Source of the DNA: Croceivirga radicis
GTDB taxonomy: Bacteria > Bacteroidota > Bacteroidia > Flavobacteriales > Flavobacteriaceae
Reading direction: 5' to 3'
Assembly: GCF_002072105.2 (NCBI RefSeq)
Contig: NZ_MTBC01000001.1
Span: 434,001 to 498,000, forward strand
Length of the DNA stretch: 64,000 nt
Part shown: in pieces, positions 15,492 to 24,798 of the stretch
Numbering within the stretch: position 1 is the first letter of the stretch
Layout of the letters: every line of letters starts with the position of its first letter
The notes under the pieces: model-generated
Told to the model about the DNA's origin: nothing
The model's database searches: none
Seen by the model: the letters and a program-made list of their open reading frames with translations, nothing else
Made by a program: the position numbers and the translations under genes

Positions 15492-16892
15492 TTATTGCCA
15501 ACCTCCACCAAGAGCACGGTATAATTCTACCGTTGCACTAAGCTGACCATATTTAGAATCGATGAGGTTCAGTTCTGAGTTTAAGGCATTTTGCCTTGCG
15601 GTTAAGACCTCTAGATAATTGGCCAACCCGTTGTTCAATAGTTCCTCGGAATAATCTTCCGCCAAGGCATAGGAATCCAATTCTTTTTCCCTTGCAGAAA
15701 GTTTTTTGGTTTCTGCCTCATAGTTATACAAAGCATTTGAAACTTCTTGCCCTGCGGTTAGCAAACTCTTTTTATAATTTAAAAGTGCTTGCTCTTGCTG
15801 TGCCTTTGCAGCTTCTAATTGGGTTCTTAATTTACGCTGGTTAAACAAAGGCTGGGTCAAGGAACCAACTAATGAGGAAAATAGCGAACTGGCATCTATA
15901 AAATTGTCCAATTCCAAGCTTTGAAAGCCTCCTTGGGCCGTTAGTGTTAAACTTGGATACATACTGCTGCGCGCCACATTGGTCAATTCAAAAGCATTTA
16001 CCAATGCATACTCTGCCTGTATTACATCTGGTCTGTTGGCCAGTAATAATGCAGGTACACCAGTGTTTAAATCCGTATTTATTTCTTGGTCTTCAATGGT
16101 AGTCCTTGCAATGGAATGCGGAGCTTCGCCTAGTAATAAACTAAAGCTGTTCTCTAACAATTTAATATTGTTCTCCAGATCAATAAGAATTATTTCCGTA
16201 GTGTGTACCTGAGCTTCGGTTTGTTTTACCGCAACTTCCGTAACCTGGCCAGCATCTTTTAAGGCTATTGTGGTTTCAAGACTACTTTTGCGTGCCTCAA
16301 GTGTTTCTTCGGCTACTAATTTTTGACGGTCTAGCGCCAATAGCTGATAATACAAATCGGCAATGCTAGCCACCAGTTGTGTCTTTACTGCTTGGTGTGC
16401 TGCTACACTTTGTAGGTAGTTGGCATTGGCGGCGCGTTTATTACTACGAATTTTACCCCAAACATCGGCCTCCCAAGAAAGTGTTCCAGATAATTGGTAT
16501 TGCTCAATAGCTTCGCTAAAAATACTACCAAACTGACTGTTCTCTGAGTTTTTGGTGCGTGTAGCACTTGCCGTGGCAGATAAGGTTGGAAAATACCCTG
16601 CCTTACCCTGTTTTAAATAGGCTTCTGCACTTATTATATTTTGCAGGGCTATACGTATGTCCAAATTATTGGTAAGTCCTTTTTCTATATACGATTGCAA
16701 TTGGGCATCGGTAAAAATATCCTTCCAAGAAACCTGGGCCATAGACACACTATCTTGTGGTAATTGGTCCGTTCTATACAGTTTTTGGGTTTCCACATCT
16801 GGTCTTTCGTAATTCTTGGCCACAAAACAAGATTGCAGCACAAGCGGAAGAACCAAAATGGCTATGAATTTTATATTGTTTCTTTTTATCAT
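15492..16892 (-). CDS. Outer-membrane efflux channel lipoprotein (TolC/OprM family)
   Basis: The start at MIKRNNIKF (16892) gives a lipoprotein signal with lipobox LQSC. An upstream ATG at 17000 overlaps the pump gene and adds 36 unlikely residues. Two outer-membrane-efflux repeats with long amphipathic helices follow, for example VAYLKQGKAGYFPTLSATAS-type and YKKSLLTAGQEVSNALYNYE segments. The protein forms the exit duct of an RND pump. It is the last gene of the operon, 10 bases after the pump gene. Confidence 0.93.
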   Translation of the reverse strand: MIKRNNIKFIAILVLPLVLQSCFVAKNYERPDVETQKLYRTDQLPQDSVSMAQVSWKDIFTDAQLQSYIEKGLTNNLDIRIALQNIISAEAYLKQGKAGYFPTLSATASATRTKNSENSQFGSIFSEAIEQYQLSGTLSWEADVWGKIRSNKRAANANYLQSVAAHQAVKTQLVASIADLYYQLLALDRQKLVAEETLEARKSSLETTIALKDAGQVTEVAVKQTEAQVHTTEIILIDLENNIKLLENSFSLLLGEAPHSIARTTIEDQEINTDLNTGVPALLLANRPDVIQAEYALVNAFELTNVARSSMYPSLTLTAQGGFQSLELDNFIDASSLFSSLVGSLTQPLFNQRKLRTQLEAAKAQQEQALLNYKKSLLTAGQEVSNALYNYEAETKKLSAREKELDSYALAEDYSEELLNNGLANYLEVLTARQNALNSELNLIDSKYGQLSATVELYRALGGGWQ

Positions 16893-16902
16893 TGTTTTGG
16901 GC

Positions 16903-19900
16903 TTAAGCATTAAGAACTTTTTCTTGATTTTCGGTTTTAGGTGCTCCGCTAAAACGTTCTTGTAAGGCTTGGAAAACCACAAAAAGAACAGGGATAACAA
17001 AAACTCCTAAAATGGTACCTATAAGCATACCGCCAACGGCGCTCATACCAATAGAACGGTTACCAATGGCACCTACACCAGAGGACAATGCCAATGGAAG
17101 CAAACCGAAGATGAAGGCGAAGGACGTCATTAAAATGGGTCTAAAACGTGCTTTGGCACCATCAATGGCCGCGTCCCAAAGTCCCATTCCTTCCCTACGC
17201 CGTTGCAAAGCAAACTCCACAATTAGAATGGCATTCTTTGCTAATAGTCCAATAAGCATGATCAGAGCAATTTGGAAATAAATATTATTCTCCAATCCGC
17301 CTAAATTCACGAACAAAATGGCGCCCGCTAGTCCAAACGGTAAGGAAAGCAAGATGGCAAACGGTAAAATATAGCTTTCGTACTGTGCACTTAGCAAGAA
17401 ATACACAAATACCAAACTCAAAATAAATATTACGATTGTAGTACCGCCAGATTTGCTCTCTTCTCGAGTTAATCCAGAGTACTCATAGGTATAGTTGTTG
17501 GGTAATACCTGCGCCGCAACTTCTTCAATGGCAGTAAGGGCATCACCCGTACTATAGCCAGGGTTGGGTACCCCTGTTACTTTTACGGAACTTAAAAGGT
17601 TGAATCGTTCTACGGATTCTGGCCCATAAATCTTTTTTAAGTTGACAAACTGGCTTACCGCTACAGATTCGCCATTAGTGTTACGAACATAGATTTTATT
17701 CAAGCTATTTTCATTGGCACGATCTTCTGGTTTTGCCTGGATCATTACGCGGTACTGTTTCCCAAACTTGTTAAAATCTGTTGCGTAAATTCCACCATAA
17801 TAACCTTGCAAGGCATTAAAAATATCAGTTGTAGAGAAGCCAGCCATTTTAATTTTCTCCACATCTACTTCTAGTTCATATTGTGGAAAATTTGGGCTAA
17901 ACTGGGAAATAGCGTATTGCACTTCCGGTCTTTGATTTAAAGCGCCTAAAAATTGATTTTTCACCTCTTCTATCTCTGCCCAATCTGCGCCACCCTTACT
18001 TTGGAGCTGTACTTCAAAACCAGATGAGGTACCAAAACCTTGTATACTAGGCGGGGTAAAATAAATAATCTGGGCATCTTTAAATTGTGCCGAAACCGCA
18101 AATAGTTTGGCCAATGTTGCTTCTACGGAAAGGGAATCGGCCTCACGCTCGCTCCAATCCTGTAATTTCATGATAGAGAATCCATAAGATCCCGCACTAA
18201 CCCGGTTTAACAAACTGAACCCAGAAACGGTAAGACGTTTATCAATCACATCCATAGATGCATATATAGAGTCCAATTTCATCAAGGTTTCCTCGGTTTT
18301 TTCCAAAGTGGTACTTGGTGGCATACTCACGTTGGCAAAAATGATACCTCTATCCTCATTAGGCACAAATCCGCTAGGAGTGCTTTTGAATAGGTAAACG
18401 GCTAAGCCGGAAAAAATGACCAACATACCAACGGCCAACCATTTTCTCTTAATCAGCGTGTTTACCGCACCGGTATATTTATTGGTAATTGCATTAAAAC
18501 CTCTATTGAACCCGTTGAAGAAACGGTCTTTAAGATTCTGCTTTTTACCTTCTTTATGCGTATGTGGTTTTAGAAACAAGGCCGCCAATGCCGGACTCAA
18601 TGTTAATGCGTTTACTGCGGAAATTAGAATAGCCACGGCCAAGGTGATACCAAACTGCTGGTAGAATACCCCAGAGGTACCTTGTATAAAGGAAACTGGA
18701 ATAAACACGGCAGACATAACCAAGGTTATGGAAATAATGGCCCCAGAAATTTCGCTCATGGCCGATTTTGTCGCGGCTTTTCCGCTTTCTGCACCCTCTT
18801 CTAATTTTGCATGTACAGCTTCTACCACCACGATGGCATCATCTACCACAATACCAATAGCCAGAATCATAGCGAACAAGGTGAGCATGTTTATAGAGTA
18901 GCCAAAAATCTGCAGGAAGAAAAAGGTTCCCACAATGGCCACGGGCACCGCAATTGCAGGGATTAAAGTGGATCTAAAATCCTGTAAGAACAAGAACACC
19001 ACAATAAAAACCAGGATAAATGCCTCTATAAGGGTCTGTACCACATGGTCTATGGAGGCATCCAAGAAATCCTTGGTGTTAAATGGAATTACGTAATCTA
19101 GACCTTCTGGAAATTCTGCCTTGCTTTCCTCTAAAATGGCTTCAACCTCTTTGATGATTTCGGTAGCGTTGGAACCTGATGTTTGGTATACACCAACCGC
19201 AACACCGGGAGCACCCATTCCGTAGTTTTTACGCGCATAATTAAACGCGCCCAATTCAATATCCGCCACATCTTTTAAACGTAGGAAACCGCCATCTTCC
19301 GTAGTTTTCAGGATAATATTTTCATATTCGGATACTTCGTCCAATCGGCCTTTGTACTTTAAAACATATTCATAAACACCATCTGCATTTTCCCCAATTT
19401 TACCGGTGGCCGCTTCACGGTTTTGTTCTACCAATGCTGCTTGAATGTCTGAAGGAACAATGTTGTAAGAAGCCATTTTGTCCGGGTCTATCCAAATACG
19501 CATGGAGTAGTCCTTGGAGCCAAAAACGTTAACATTACCTACGCCGTAGACCCGTTTTAATCTGGGTACAAGATTAATTTTGGCGTAGTTTTCTACAAAG
19601 GTGGCATCGTAATTTTCGTTTTCTGAGAATATAGAGAAGAACAACAACGAGCTGTTCTGTGTTTTTTGGGTAGTTACACCAGTAGCGATTACCGATTCTG
19701 GTAAGACGCTATTGGCCCTAGAGACCCTGTTCTGTACGTTTACCGCTGCAATGTCCGGGTCTGTACCCAATTCAAAATAAACGCTAATACTGGCAGAACC
19801 ATCGTTACTTGCCGTGGATGTCATATAGGTCATGCCCTCCACACCGTTTATTTGCTCTTCTAACGGAATTACAACACTATTTAATACCGTACCGGCATTG

Positions 19901-20055
19901 GCACCGGTGTAGGACGCCGTAACCTGTACCGTGGGCGGTGCAATTTCAGGATACTGCTCTACCGGTAAGGTAGTTAGGCCAAGCACCCCTAAGATTACGA
20001 TGATAACGGATATAACGGTAGAAAGTACCGGTCTATCTATAAATTTTTGAAACAT
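16903..20055 (-). CDS. RND multidrug efflux permease (AcrB/HAE1 family)
   Basis: This 1050-residue protein has the classic RND layout: one N-terminal membrane helix, a large periplasmic domain, a six-helix bundle, a second periplasmic domain and five more helices. The proton-relay Asp pair is at 405-406 in GIVVDDAIVVVEA, and the partner Lys lies in LLAKNAILIVEFA. It expels hydrophobic compounds from periplasm or inner membrane by proton antiport with the adaptor and channel genes on either side. Confidence 0.96.
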   Translation of the reverse strand: MFQKFIDRPVLSTVISVIIVILGVLGLTTLPVEQYPEIAPPTVQVTASYTGANAGTVLNSVVIPLEEQINGVEGMTYMTSTASNDGSASISVYFELGTDPDIAAVNVQNRVSRANSVLPESVIATGVTTQKTQNSSLLFFSIFSENENYDATFVENYAKINLVPRLKRVYGVGNVNVFGSKDYSMRIWIDPDKMASYNIVPSDIQAALVEQNREAATGKIGENADGVYEYVLKYKGRLDEVSEYENIILKTTEDGGFLRLKDVADIELGAFNYARKNYGMGAPGVAVGVYQTSGSNATEIIKEVEAILEESKAEFPEGLDYVIPFNTKDFLDASIDHVVQTLIEAFILVFIVVFLFLQDFRSTLIPAIAVPVAIVGTFFFLQIFGYSINMLTLFAMILAIGIVVDDAIVVVEAVHAKLEEGAESGKAATKSAMSEISGAIISITLVMSAVFIPVSFIQGTSGVFYQQFGITLAVAILISAVNALTLSPALAALFLKPHTHKEGKKQNLKDRFFNGFNRGFNAITNKYTGAVNTLIKRKWLAVGMLVIFSGLAVYLFKSTPSGFVPNEDRGIIFANVSMPPSTTLEKTEETLMKLDSIYASMDVIDKRLTVSGFSLLNRVSAGSYGFSIMKLQDWSEREADSLSVEATLAKLFAVSAQFKDAQIIYFTPPSIQGFGTSSGFEVQLQSKGGADWAEIEEVKNQFLGALNQRPEVQYAISQFSPNFPQYELEVDVEKIKMAGFSTTDIFNALQGYYGGIYATDFNKFGKQYRVMIQAKPEDRANENSLNKIYVRNTNGESVAVSQFVNLKKIYGPESVERFNLLSSVKVTGVPNPGYSTGDALTAIEEVAAQVLPNNYTYEYSGLTREESKSGGTTIVIFILSLVFVYFLLSAQYESYILPFAILLSLPFGLAGAILFVNLGGLENNIYFQIALIMLIGLLAKNAILIVEFALQRRREGMGLWDAAIDGAKARFRPILMTSFAFIFGLLPLALSSGVGAIGNRSIGMSAVGGMLIGTILGVFVIPVLFVVFQALQERFSGAPKTENQEKVLNA

Positions 20056-20076
20056 ATGTCTGTTTTTTAGGGGCTG

Positions 20077-21153
20077 TTATTTTGTGATAGGGGCTATTTT
20101 TTGACCACTTTTTAACTTGGATACGCCTTCTATGACCAAGGTGTCGCCCTCTTCAAAACCTCCTGTAACTATGTAGTTTTCCTGGGTTTGGTCTATTATG
20201 GTAATGGGCTTGCTGGTTACTGTATTATCATCGCCCACCACATATACCATTTTATTGCCTTGTAGGTCTACGGTGGCCGTCATAGGAATAACAAAAACAT
20301 CTTTGCGTTCTGCTGGAATCTTTATTTCGCCGGTACTACCGGAACTTAAAATAAGGTCTGGGTTCTTAAAATCTGCACGTAACGTAACGCTACCTGTGGT
20401 GCTGTTTATGATGTTGTTTACCATGGCAATTTTACCTTTGTGTTCATAAGGTTCTCCATTAACCATAATCAGTTCTACTTCTGGAGCACGGTTAACATCT
20501 ATGGTGCGGCCCTCTTTGGCAACACGTTGCTTTATTGCCAACAACTCTTTTTCGTTTAAGGAGAAATATGCACGCACCTCACTAATATCAGATACCGTAG
20601 TTAAAGGCGTTGTGGTGGTAGCGCTAACCAGCGTACCTACTTTAAAGGGAATATTGCCAATGTATCCGTTTACAGGGCTGGTAACCCGGCTATACCCAAT
20701 ATTGGCCGTAACACTTTGATAACTGCTCTTGGCTTGTTCCAATTGTGCCTTGGCAGTTTCTAACTGTACGTTGCTAATAATATTTTTTTCAACTAGCGGC
20801 TTTAATTTATCTACCTCTACTTGCGCGGCATTTACCGCTGCCTTTGCGGCATTGGCATCTTGGGTCAAGGATTCAGTTTCTAGTTTAAAGAGTAACTGGC
20901 CTTTTTTTACTTGCTGCCCTTCTTCCACGTAAATTTCTTGCACAAAACCAGAAACTTTTGGTCTAATTTCTACGTTTTGCTTCCCTTCCAAAGAAGTGGA
21001 ATAGAGATCATAAGTGGTGACATCCTGTTTTTTAAGTTGGGTAACCTTTAAAGACGGTGCACTTTGTTGTGGAGGGGCTCCATTTTTATCTTCCTTGCAA
21101 CTAAAAAAAAGGACAAGGCTAGCCAGTACGGTGTATATGGTTCTTACATTCAT
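20077..21153 (-). CDS. RND efflux periplasmic adaptor lipoprotein (AcrA/MexA family)
   Basis: The N-terminus has a lipoprotein signal (ASLVLFFSC). The mature protein has the biotinyl-lipoyl-like domain (GFVQEIYVEEGQQVKKGQLLF), a helical hairpin, the second lipoyl half (SPVNGYIGNIPFKVGTLV), a beta barrel and a membrane-proximal domain. It links pump and outer-membrane channel. It is 21 bases upstream of the pump gene and 18 bases downstream of the GbsR regulator, all in one operon. Confidence 0.94.
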   Translation of the reverse strand: MNVRTIYTVLASLVLFFSCKEDKNGAPPQQSAPSLKVTQLKKQDVTTYDLYSTSLEGKQNVEIRPKVSGFVQEIYVEEGQQVKKGQLLFKLETESLTQDANAAKAAVNAAQVEVDKLKPLVEKNIISNVQLETAKAQLEQAKSSYQSVTANIGYSRVTSPVNGYIGNIPFKVGTLVSATTTTPLTTVSDISEVRAYFSLNEKELLAIKQRVAKEGRTIDVNRAPEVELIMVNGEPYEHKGKIAMVNNIINSTTGSVTLRADFKNPDLILSSGSTGEIKIPAERKDVFVIPMTATVDLQGNKMVYVVGDDNTVTSKPITIIDQTQENYIVTGGFEEGDTLVIEGVSKLKSGQKIAPITK

Positions 21154-21171
21154 GATATCTGTTGTTCTGCT

Positions 21172-21657
21172 TTAGTCTTCTTTAAATGATTTAAGTTTAT
21201 CGATACTTTGGTTGAGCAATTTTTCACTTTCGGTCACAAAGTTCAAATAGACCGATGTTTTAGGCTGATTCTTTCTGTGTTTTTCTGGATTGTATTGCTC
21301 GTGGTAGTCATTGATTTTGTAGATGATTTCCTTTTCGGCCTGAAATAGCTTAAGCCGTTCTTTTAGTTTGTTCAAAAAGAACGTGCCACTTTCCGAAACT
21401 TTAAAGTAGCGCTTGCGGTCGCCTGGTTTCGTAAAATAGGAGATGATTTCCATTTTCAATAACAGGTTAAGTGCGCTTGAAATTGAGCTTTTACTTGCAC
21501 CTCTTCGGAGTTGACAATCTTCAAAAGTCAACCCTTCTTGCTCCGTTAATATTAAGCTGGCATATAACCTAGCAGCCAATGGTGGAATTTGGTACATGTT
21601 TTCAAAATGCACCCCTAGGTCTTCTATAAGTCGCTTTTTTACTTCTTCTCTAGACAT
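21172..21657 (-). CDS. GbsR/MarR-family transcriptional regulator of the efflux operon
   Basis: This 161-residue winged-helix protein matches the GbsR type of MarR regulator: PPLAARLYASLILTEQEGLTFEDC, then SKSSISSALNLLLKMEII and the wing KPGDRKRYFKV. A coiled helical tail probably dimerises. It is the first gene of the efflux operon. A perfect 10-bp inverted repeat lies inside its promoter at 21688-21711, which strongly suggests autorepression and control of the pump. Confidence 0.9.
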   Translation of the reverse strand: MSREEVKKRLIEDLGVHFENMYQIPPLAARLYASLILTEQEGLTFEDCQLRRGASKSSISSALNLLLKMEIISYFTKPGDRKRYFKVSESGTFFLNKLKERLKLFQAEKEIIYKINDYHEQYNPEKHRKNQPKTSVYLNFVTESEKLLNQSIDKLKSFKED

Positions 21658-21676
21658 AATTTATTCAAATGCTGAG

Positions 21677-21684
21677 CAAAAGTA
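21677..21684 (-). promoter_or_regulatory. -7 element TACTTTTG of the efflux operon
   Basis: TACTTTTG on minus is a perfect TAnnTTTG match, about 20 bases before the regulator ATG. TTCG lies 19 bases upstream at the -33 position. Confidence 0.6.
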
Positions 21685-21687
21685 TAG

Positions 21688-21711
21688 TTAGTTCGGTTAT
21701 TACCGAACTAA
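21688..21711 (-). promoter_or_regulatory. Operator of the GbsR/MarR-controlled efflux operon
   Basis: TTAGTTCGGT (21688-21697) and ACCGAACTAA (21702-21711) are perfect inverted repeats around TATT. The palindrome fills the spacer between the -33 and -7 positions of the operon promoter, a classic repressor site. Binding by the adjacent GbsR-type protein is inferred. Confidence 0.7.
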
Positions 21712-21797
21712 TCAAAACTAAAATTTTGTTAAACACTGTTAGCAAAAAGATAATTAGCTAGAACTATTTAGGTTTACAAAGAATTTTCTTGATGTGG

Positions 21798-22901
21798 TTA
21801 CCCTTCATAGACGGGTTTTTCTTTCCATGTTTGCTTTCTCGCTTTAAGCATTTTAAGTGTAGGAAAAATAGCTCCAGATAGGAAAAGGCCAAAGGCAATT
21901 AAGAATAGATACAACGGATTGCTTAGGGTGTTTCCACTATTTAAAACGGCCATAATTAAAATAGTGGATAATGGAAAAGACAGGGCTAGAATAGAAATGG
22001 CAAAGTTGCCGTTGAAAGTTTTTTTGTTGTTTTCTACCTCTTTTTCCATAGCTTCTATTGCGGCTATATGGGCATAGGGCCAAAAGCTACAGGCACTTAA
22101 AGAAAATGCTAATGCGAGTAATAGGGTATTGGTTTCCATGTTTATAAAAACAGATAACAAGCCTATAATTAGAAAACTTGCAGCGGCTCTAAGCATTAAA
22201 AGTGAAAAAAGCTGGGCAAATTGTTTTTTTTGAATATTTACGGCCAAACCAATAAAAAGCAATACCAAAGGGGTCATTAGTAGGCTAATTCTAGATAAAC
22301 TTTCTGAAAGCGCAAAAGGGAGGTTTTCCATATGTAGGCCCAGCACCATTAGAATCAAAGCGGCGGCAATAAATAGATTTACCGGTTCAAAAGCCAATAC
22401 CTTTACCAGATTTAGCAGCTTTTCTTTACTAAACTTAGTAGTTTGGGCATGTTTTTTTAAATACCATTGCATGGCGATCAAGTATAATATAATAAGTACA
22501 AATACTTTATTTCCAAGATCGGCCATTGCAGCTTGCGCCAAATATGAATCGCCTAAAAACTCTAATACAAAAGGAAAGCAAGACAAACCGGGTGCTAAGG
22601 ATGGAAAAAGCAATCTTACCGTATTGTAATTGGGGCTATTCTTTTCTAATCCAATTGCAGGTAATAATAAGGGAGTAGTTAGGTATAATATAATATTTAG
22701 TGCTAAAGCTAAAACTGGTAATAAAAGAAGTTCTCCTTTTATATCAACGCTTAATAAGGCAATAAAAATGGTAGCAGGTAGGGCAAGGTTTAATATTATT
22801 TTTTTTAAACCCGTAATTTCAGATTTTGATTTAAACTTGGTCTTTAGCACCAGACCAATACCTATAAAAATTAAAAAAACTAGAATTTTCTGTAACCCCA
22901 C
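21798..22901 (-). CDS. AEC-family permease
   Basis: This 367-residue membrane protein has about ten hydrophobic helices and the GLKKIILNLALPATIFIALL segment typical of the auxin efflux carrier (AEC) superfamily, with conserved Asn and Pro in the first half. Bacterial members move organic acids such as malate; the substrate here is unknown. It starts 16 bases after the stop of an exported aminotransferase on the same strand, so the two may act on related amino or keto acids. Confidence 0.85.
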   Translation of the reverse strand: MGLQKILVFLIFIGIGLVLKTKFKSKSEITGLKKIILNLALPATIFIALLSVDIKGELLLLPVLALALNIILYLTTPLLLPAIGLEKNSPNYNTVRLLFPSLAPGLSCFPFVLEFLGDSYLAQAAMADLGNKVFVLIILYLIAMQWYLKKHAQTTKFSKEKLLNLVKVLAFEPVNLFIAAALILMVLGLHMENLPFALSESLSRISLLMTPLVLLFIGLAVNIQKKQFAQLFSLLMLRAAASFLIIGLLSVFINMETNTLLLALAFSLSACSFWPYAHIAAIEAMEKEVENNKKTFNGNFAISILALSFPLSTILIMAVLNSGNTLSNPLYLFLIAFGLFLSGAIFPTLKMLKARKQTWKEKPVYEG

Positions 22902-22917
22902 CTCCTACAAATTTTAA

Positions 22918-24114
22918 TTAGACGATTACCTTCTGTAAAGCATCAATAAAAAGTTGCATCTCTGGCATTGTACCCATACTTACACGGCACCAATTTTTGC
23001 CCATGAAGTTAAACGCTCTAACACCAACTTCTTGTGCTGCCATTTTACTTAAAAATTCTTTCCCTTCTAGCGCAATAGGAAAAATTACGAAAGAGGTATG
23101 GGATGGTACGTAATCTATACCCATGGCTTTAAGATTGTCGCAAACAAATGTTCTTGCTTTGGCATTGTTGACCCTTGAAGAAGCAATAAATTCTTCATCA
23201 TCCATGGCAGCAATAGCTGCATGTACCGAAGGGTAACTAATTCCCATGCCTCCTCTTGTAATATTTTGTATTTTATCTAAGGTTGCTTCTGGTGCAACCC
23301 CATAACCAACTCGTATACCAGCCATACCATGTATTTTAGAAAAGGTACGGGCAACTATTATATCTTTTCCTTGCGCAACTAGTTTAACCATACTCTGTTT
23401 GGCCCCATCATCTAGATACCATAAATAGGCCTCATCTACAAATACGGTTACCTTGTCTGAAACTCTAGAACAGAAATCCAACAATTTTTTACTATCGGTA
23501 ATAGTTCCGGTCGGGTTATTAGGATTGCAGATATAGACTAGTTTGGTTTCGGCATCAATAGCTTTTTCCATAGCATCTAAATCGTGCGACCAATCTTCTT
23601 TTAACGGAACCGGTTTCCAAGTAGCACCGCAGGCTTCTGCCACCTTTATTAAAGACATATAAGCTGGGTCTGCAGAAACCACGTTGCCACCGTTTTGAAA
23701 GTAAACCATGGCAGCCTTCTCCAATAAATCCGAAGACCCAGGACCCATGATAATATTTTTAGCTTCAACTCCTTCAAAGGTTGCTATTTTATCCATGAGC
23801 TGAAATAATTCTCGCCATGCATACCTGTTAGCTCCACCCACCGCATCTGTCATTGCCTGTACGGCCATGGGGGAAGGACCATACGGGTTTTCATTGGCGT
23901 TTAATTTAGCCTTTAGGGGTTTAAACTCCGTATGTGTATCTATAAGATATTCCTTAAAAAAAGGACTGTATAAAATATTCCCTTCTTGGTCTAAAGTTAA
24001 CGGAATATCAGAGCTTGTTTTAGCGAAGCCCAAATACGGAGCAGCCATTAATCCACCAGCGGTGATCGCGGATTTTTTAAGCCAATTGCGTCGGTTTAAA
24101 ATAGGAGTATTCAT
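22918..24114 (-). CDS. Exported HisC-like PLP aminotransferase (Tat signal)
   Basis: The C-terminal 350 residues are a class I/II fold-type I aminotransferase close to histidinol-phosphate aminotransferase. It has NANENPYGPSP, CNPNNPTGT, FVDEAYLWY and the PLP lysine Lys260 in ARTFSKIHGMAGIRVGYG. The N-terminus has a twin-arginine signal (NRRNWLKKSAITAGGLMAAP), so the folded, PLP-loaded enzyme should be exported. This is probably not the histidine pathway enzyme. Its amino donor and acceptor are unknown. It is followed by an AEC permease. Confidence 0.88.
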   Translation of the reverse strand: MNTPILNRRNWLKKSAITAGGLMAAPYLGFAKTSSDIPLTLDQEGNILYSPFFKEYLIDTHTEFKPLKAKLNANENPYGPSPMAVQAMTDAVGGANRYAWRELFQLMDKIATFEGVEAKNIIMGPGSSDLLEKAAMVYFQNGGNVVSADPAYMSLIKVAEACGATWKPVPLKEDWSHDLDAMEKAIDAETKLVYICNPNNPTGTITDSKKLLDFCSRVSDKVTVFVDEAYLWYLDDGAKQSMVKLVAQGKDIIVARTFSKIHGMAGIRVGYGVAPEATLDKIQNITRGGMGISYPSVHAAIAAMDDEEFIASSRVNNAKARTFVCDNLKAMGIDYVPSHTSFVIFPIALEGKEFLSKMAAQEVGVRAFNFMGKNWCRVSMGTMPEMQLFIDALQKVIV

Positions 24115-24396
24115 TAGAAGTTATTTTTGTGATTGTCAGCCTTTTAAAAGTACTATGATTTCACTGCACTTCCAATGTAAATACAATAAAAATGAACTAC
24201 CTAGAATAAAAATATCGTAATTTTAACCCCTTTATATTTTTATATCATCAATAGAACAACTCAATTACAGCAATTTTATCACTAATACCAACTTGTAGGT
24301 GTCTCAACTACGGTTTTGTAGGGGTTCGTGGTAAAATATTGCTGCTTTGTAGAAATTAGTGCTTTAATTTATAGGGTATATTTAAATTAAAGCTAT

Positions 24397-24792
24397 TTAT
24401 TTTGCTGTAACACCGTCTAGATTTAATACTGGAATTGGTTTAAGGTTTTTTTCTGTAACCGTATGTTCTGGGAAAACAAAACGTCTTTCATAAAGCTTGT
24501 TTTCTGCAAAGAAGGTTACAAAAAATTCATTGTTCAAGGCCAATACATCTTCTTGTACTAATTCTATTTTGGCAAAAGACTTTGCTGCCAATGTACCTAT
24601 TCCATGACGCATGGTAGATGTTTTTTTATCCCCCAAATAGCCTTTAGAAACTACAAGAACCATTTCTATGGTATCTTTTCTATTGTTGATAATGTAGGCA
24701 TTCCAATCCTTAGCTAAAAATTCTTTGTTCCACTCTTGTGCAATAACCACATGCACATCTTTGGCTACGGGAATTTCTATATCTTTTTTCAT
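24397..24792 (-). CDS. Conserved protein of unknown function downstream of pheS
   Basis: This 131-residue soluble, beta-rich protein has no known motif or signal peptide. It starts MKKDIEIPVAKDVHVVIAQE and contains MRHGIGTLAAKSFAKIELVQ. It lies 6 bases after pheS, so it is probably cotranscribed. Homologues of similar size beside pheS are sometimes labelled as a PheS subunit, but nothing in this sequence supports synthetase function. The following 282 bases upstream of the aminotransferase hold no gene that I can support. Confidence 0.75.
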   Translation of the reverse strand: MKKDIEIPVAKDVHVVIAQEWNKEFLAKDWNAYIINNRKDTIEMVLVVSKGYLGDKKTSTMRHGIGTLAAKSFAKIELVQEDVLALNNEFFVTFFAENKLYERRFVFPEHTVTEKNLKPIPVLNLDGVTAK

Positions 24793-24798
24793 GGTGAT

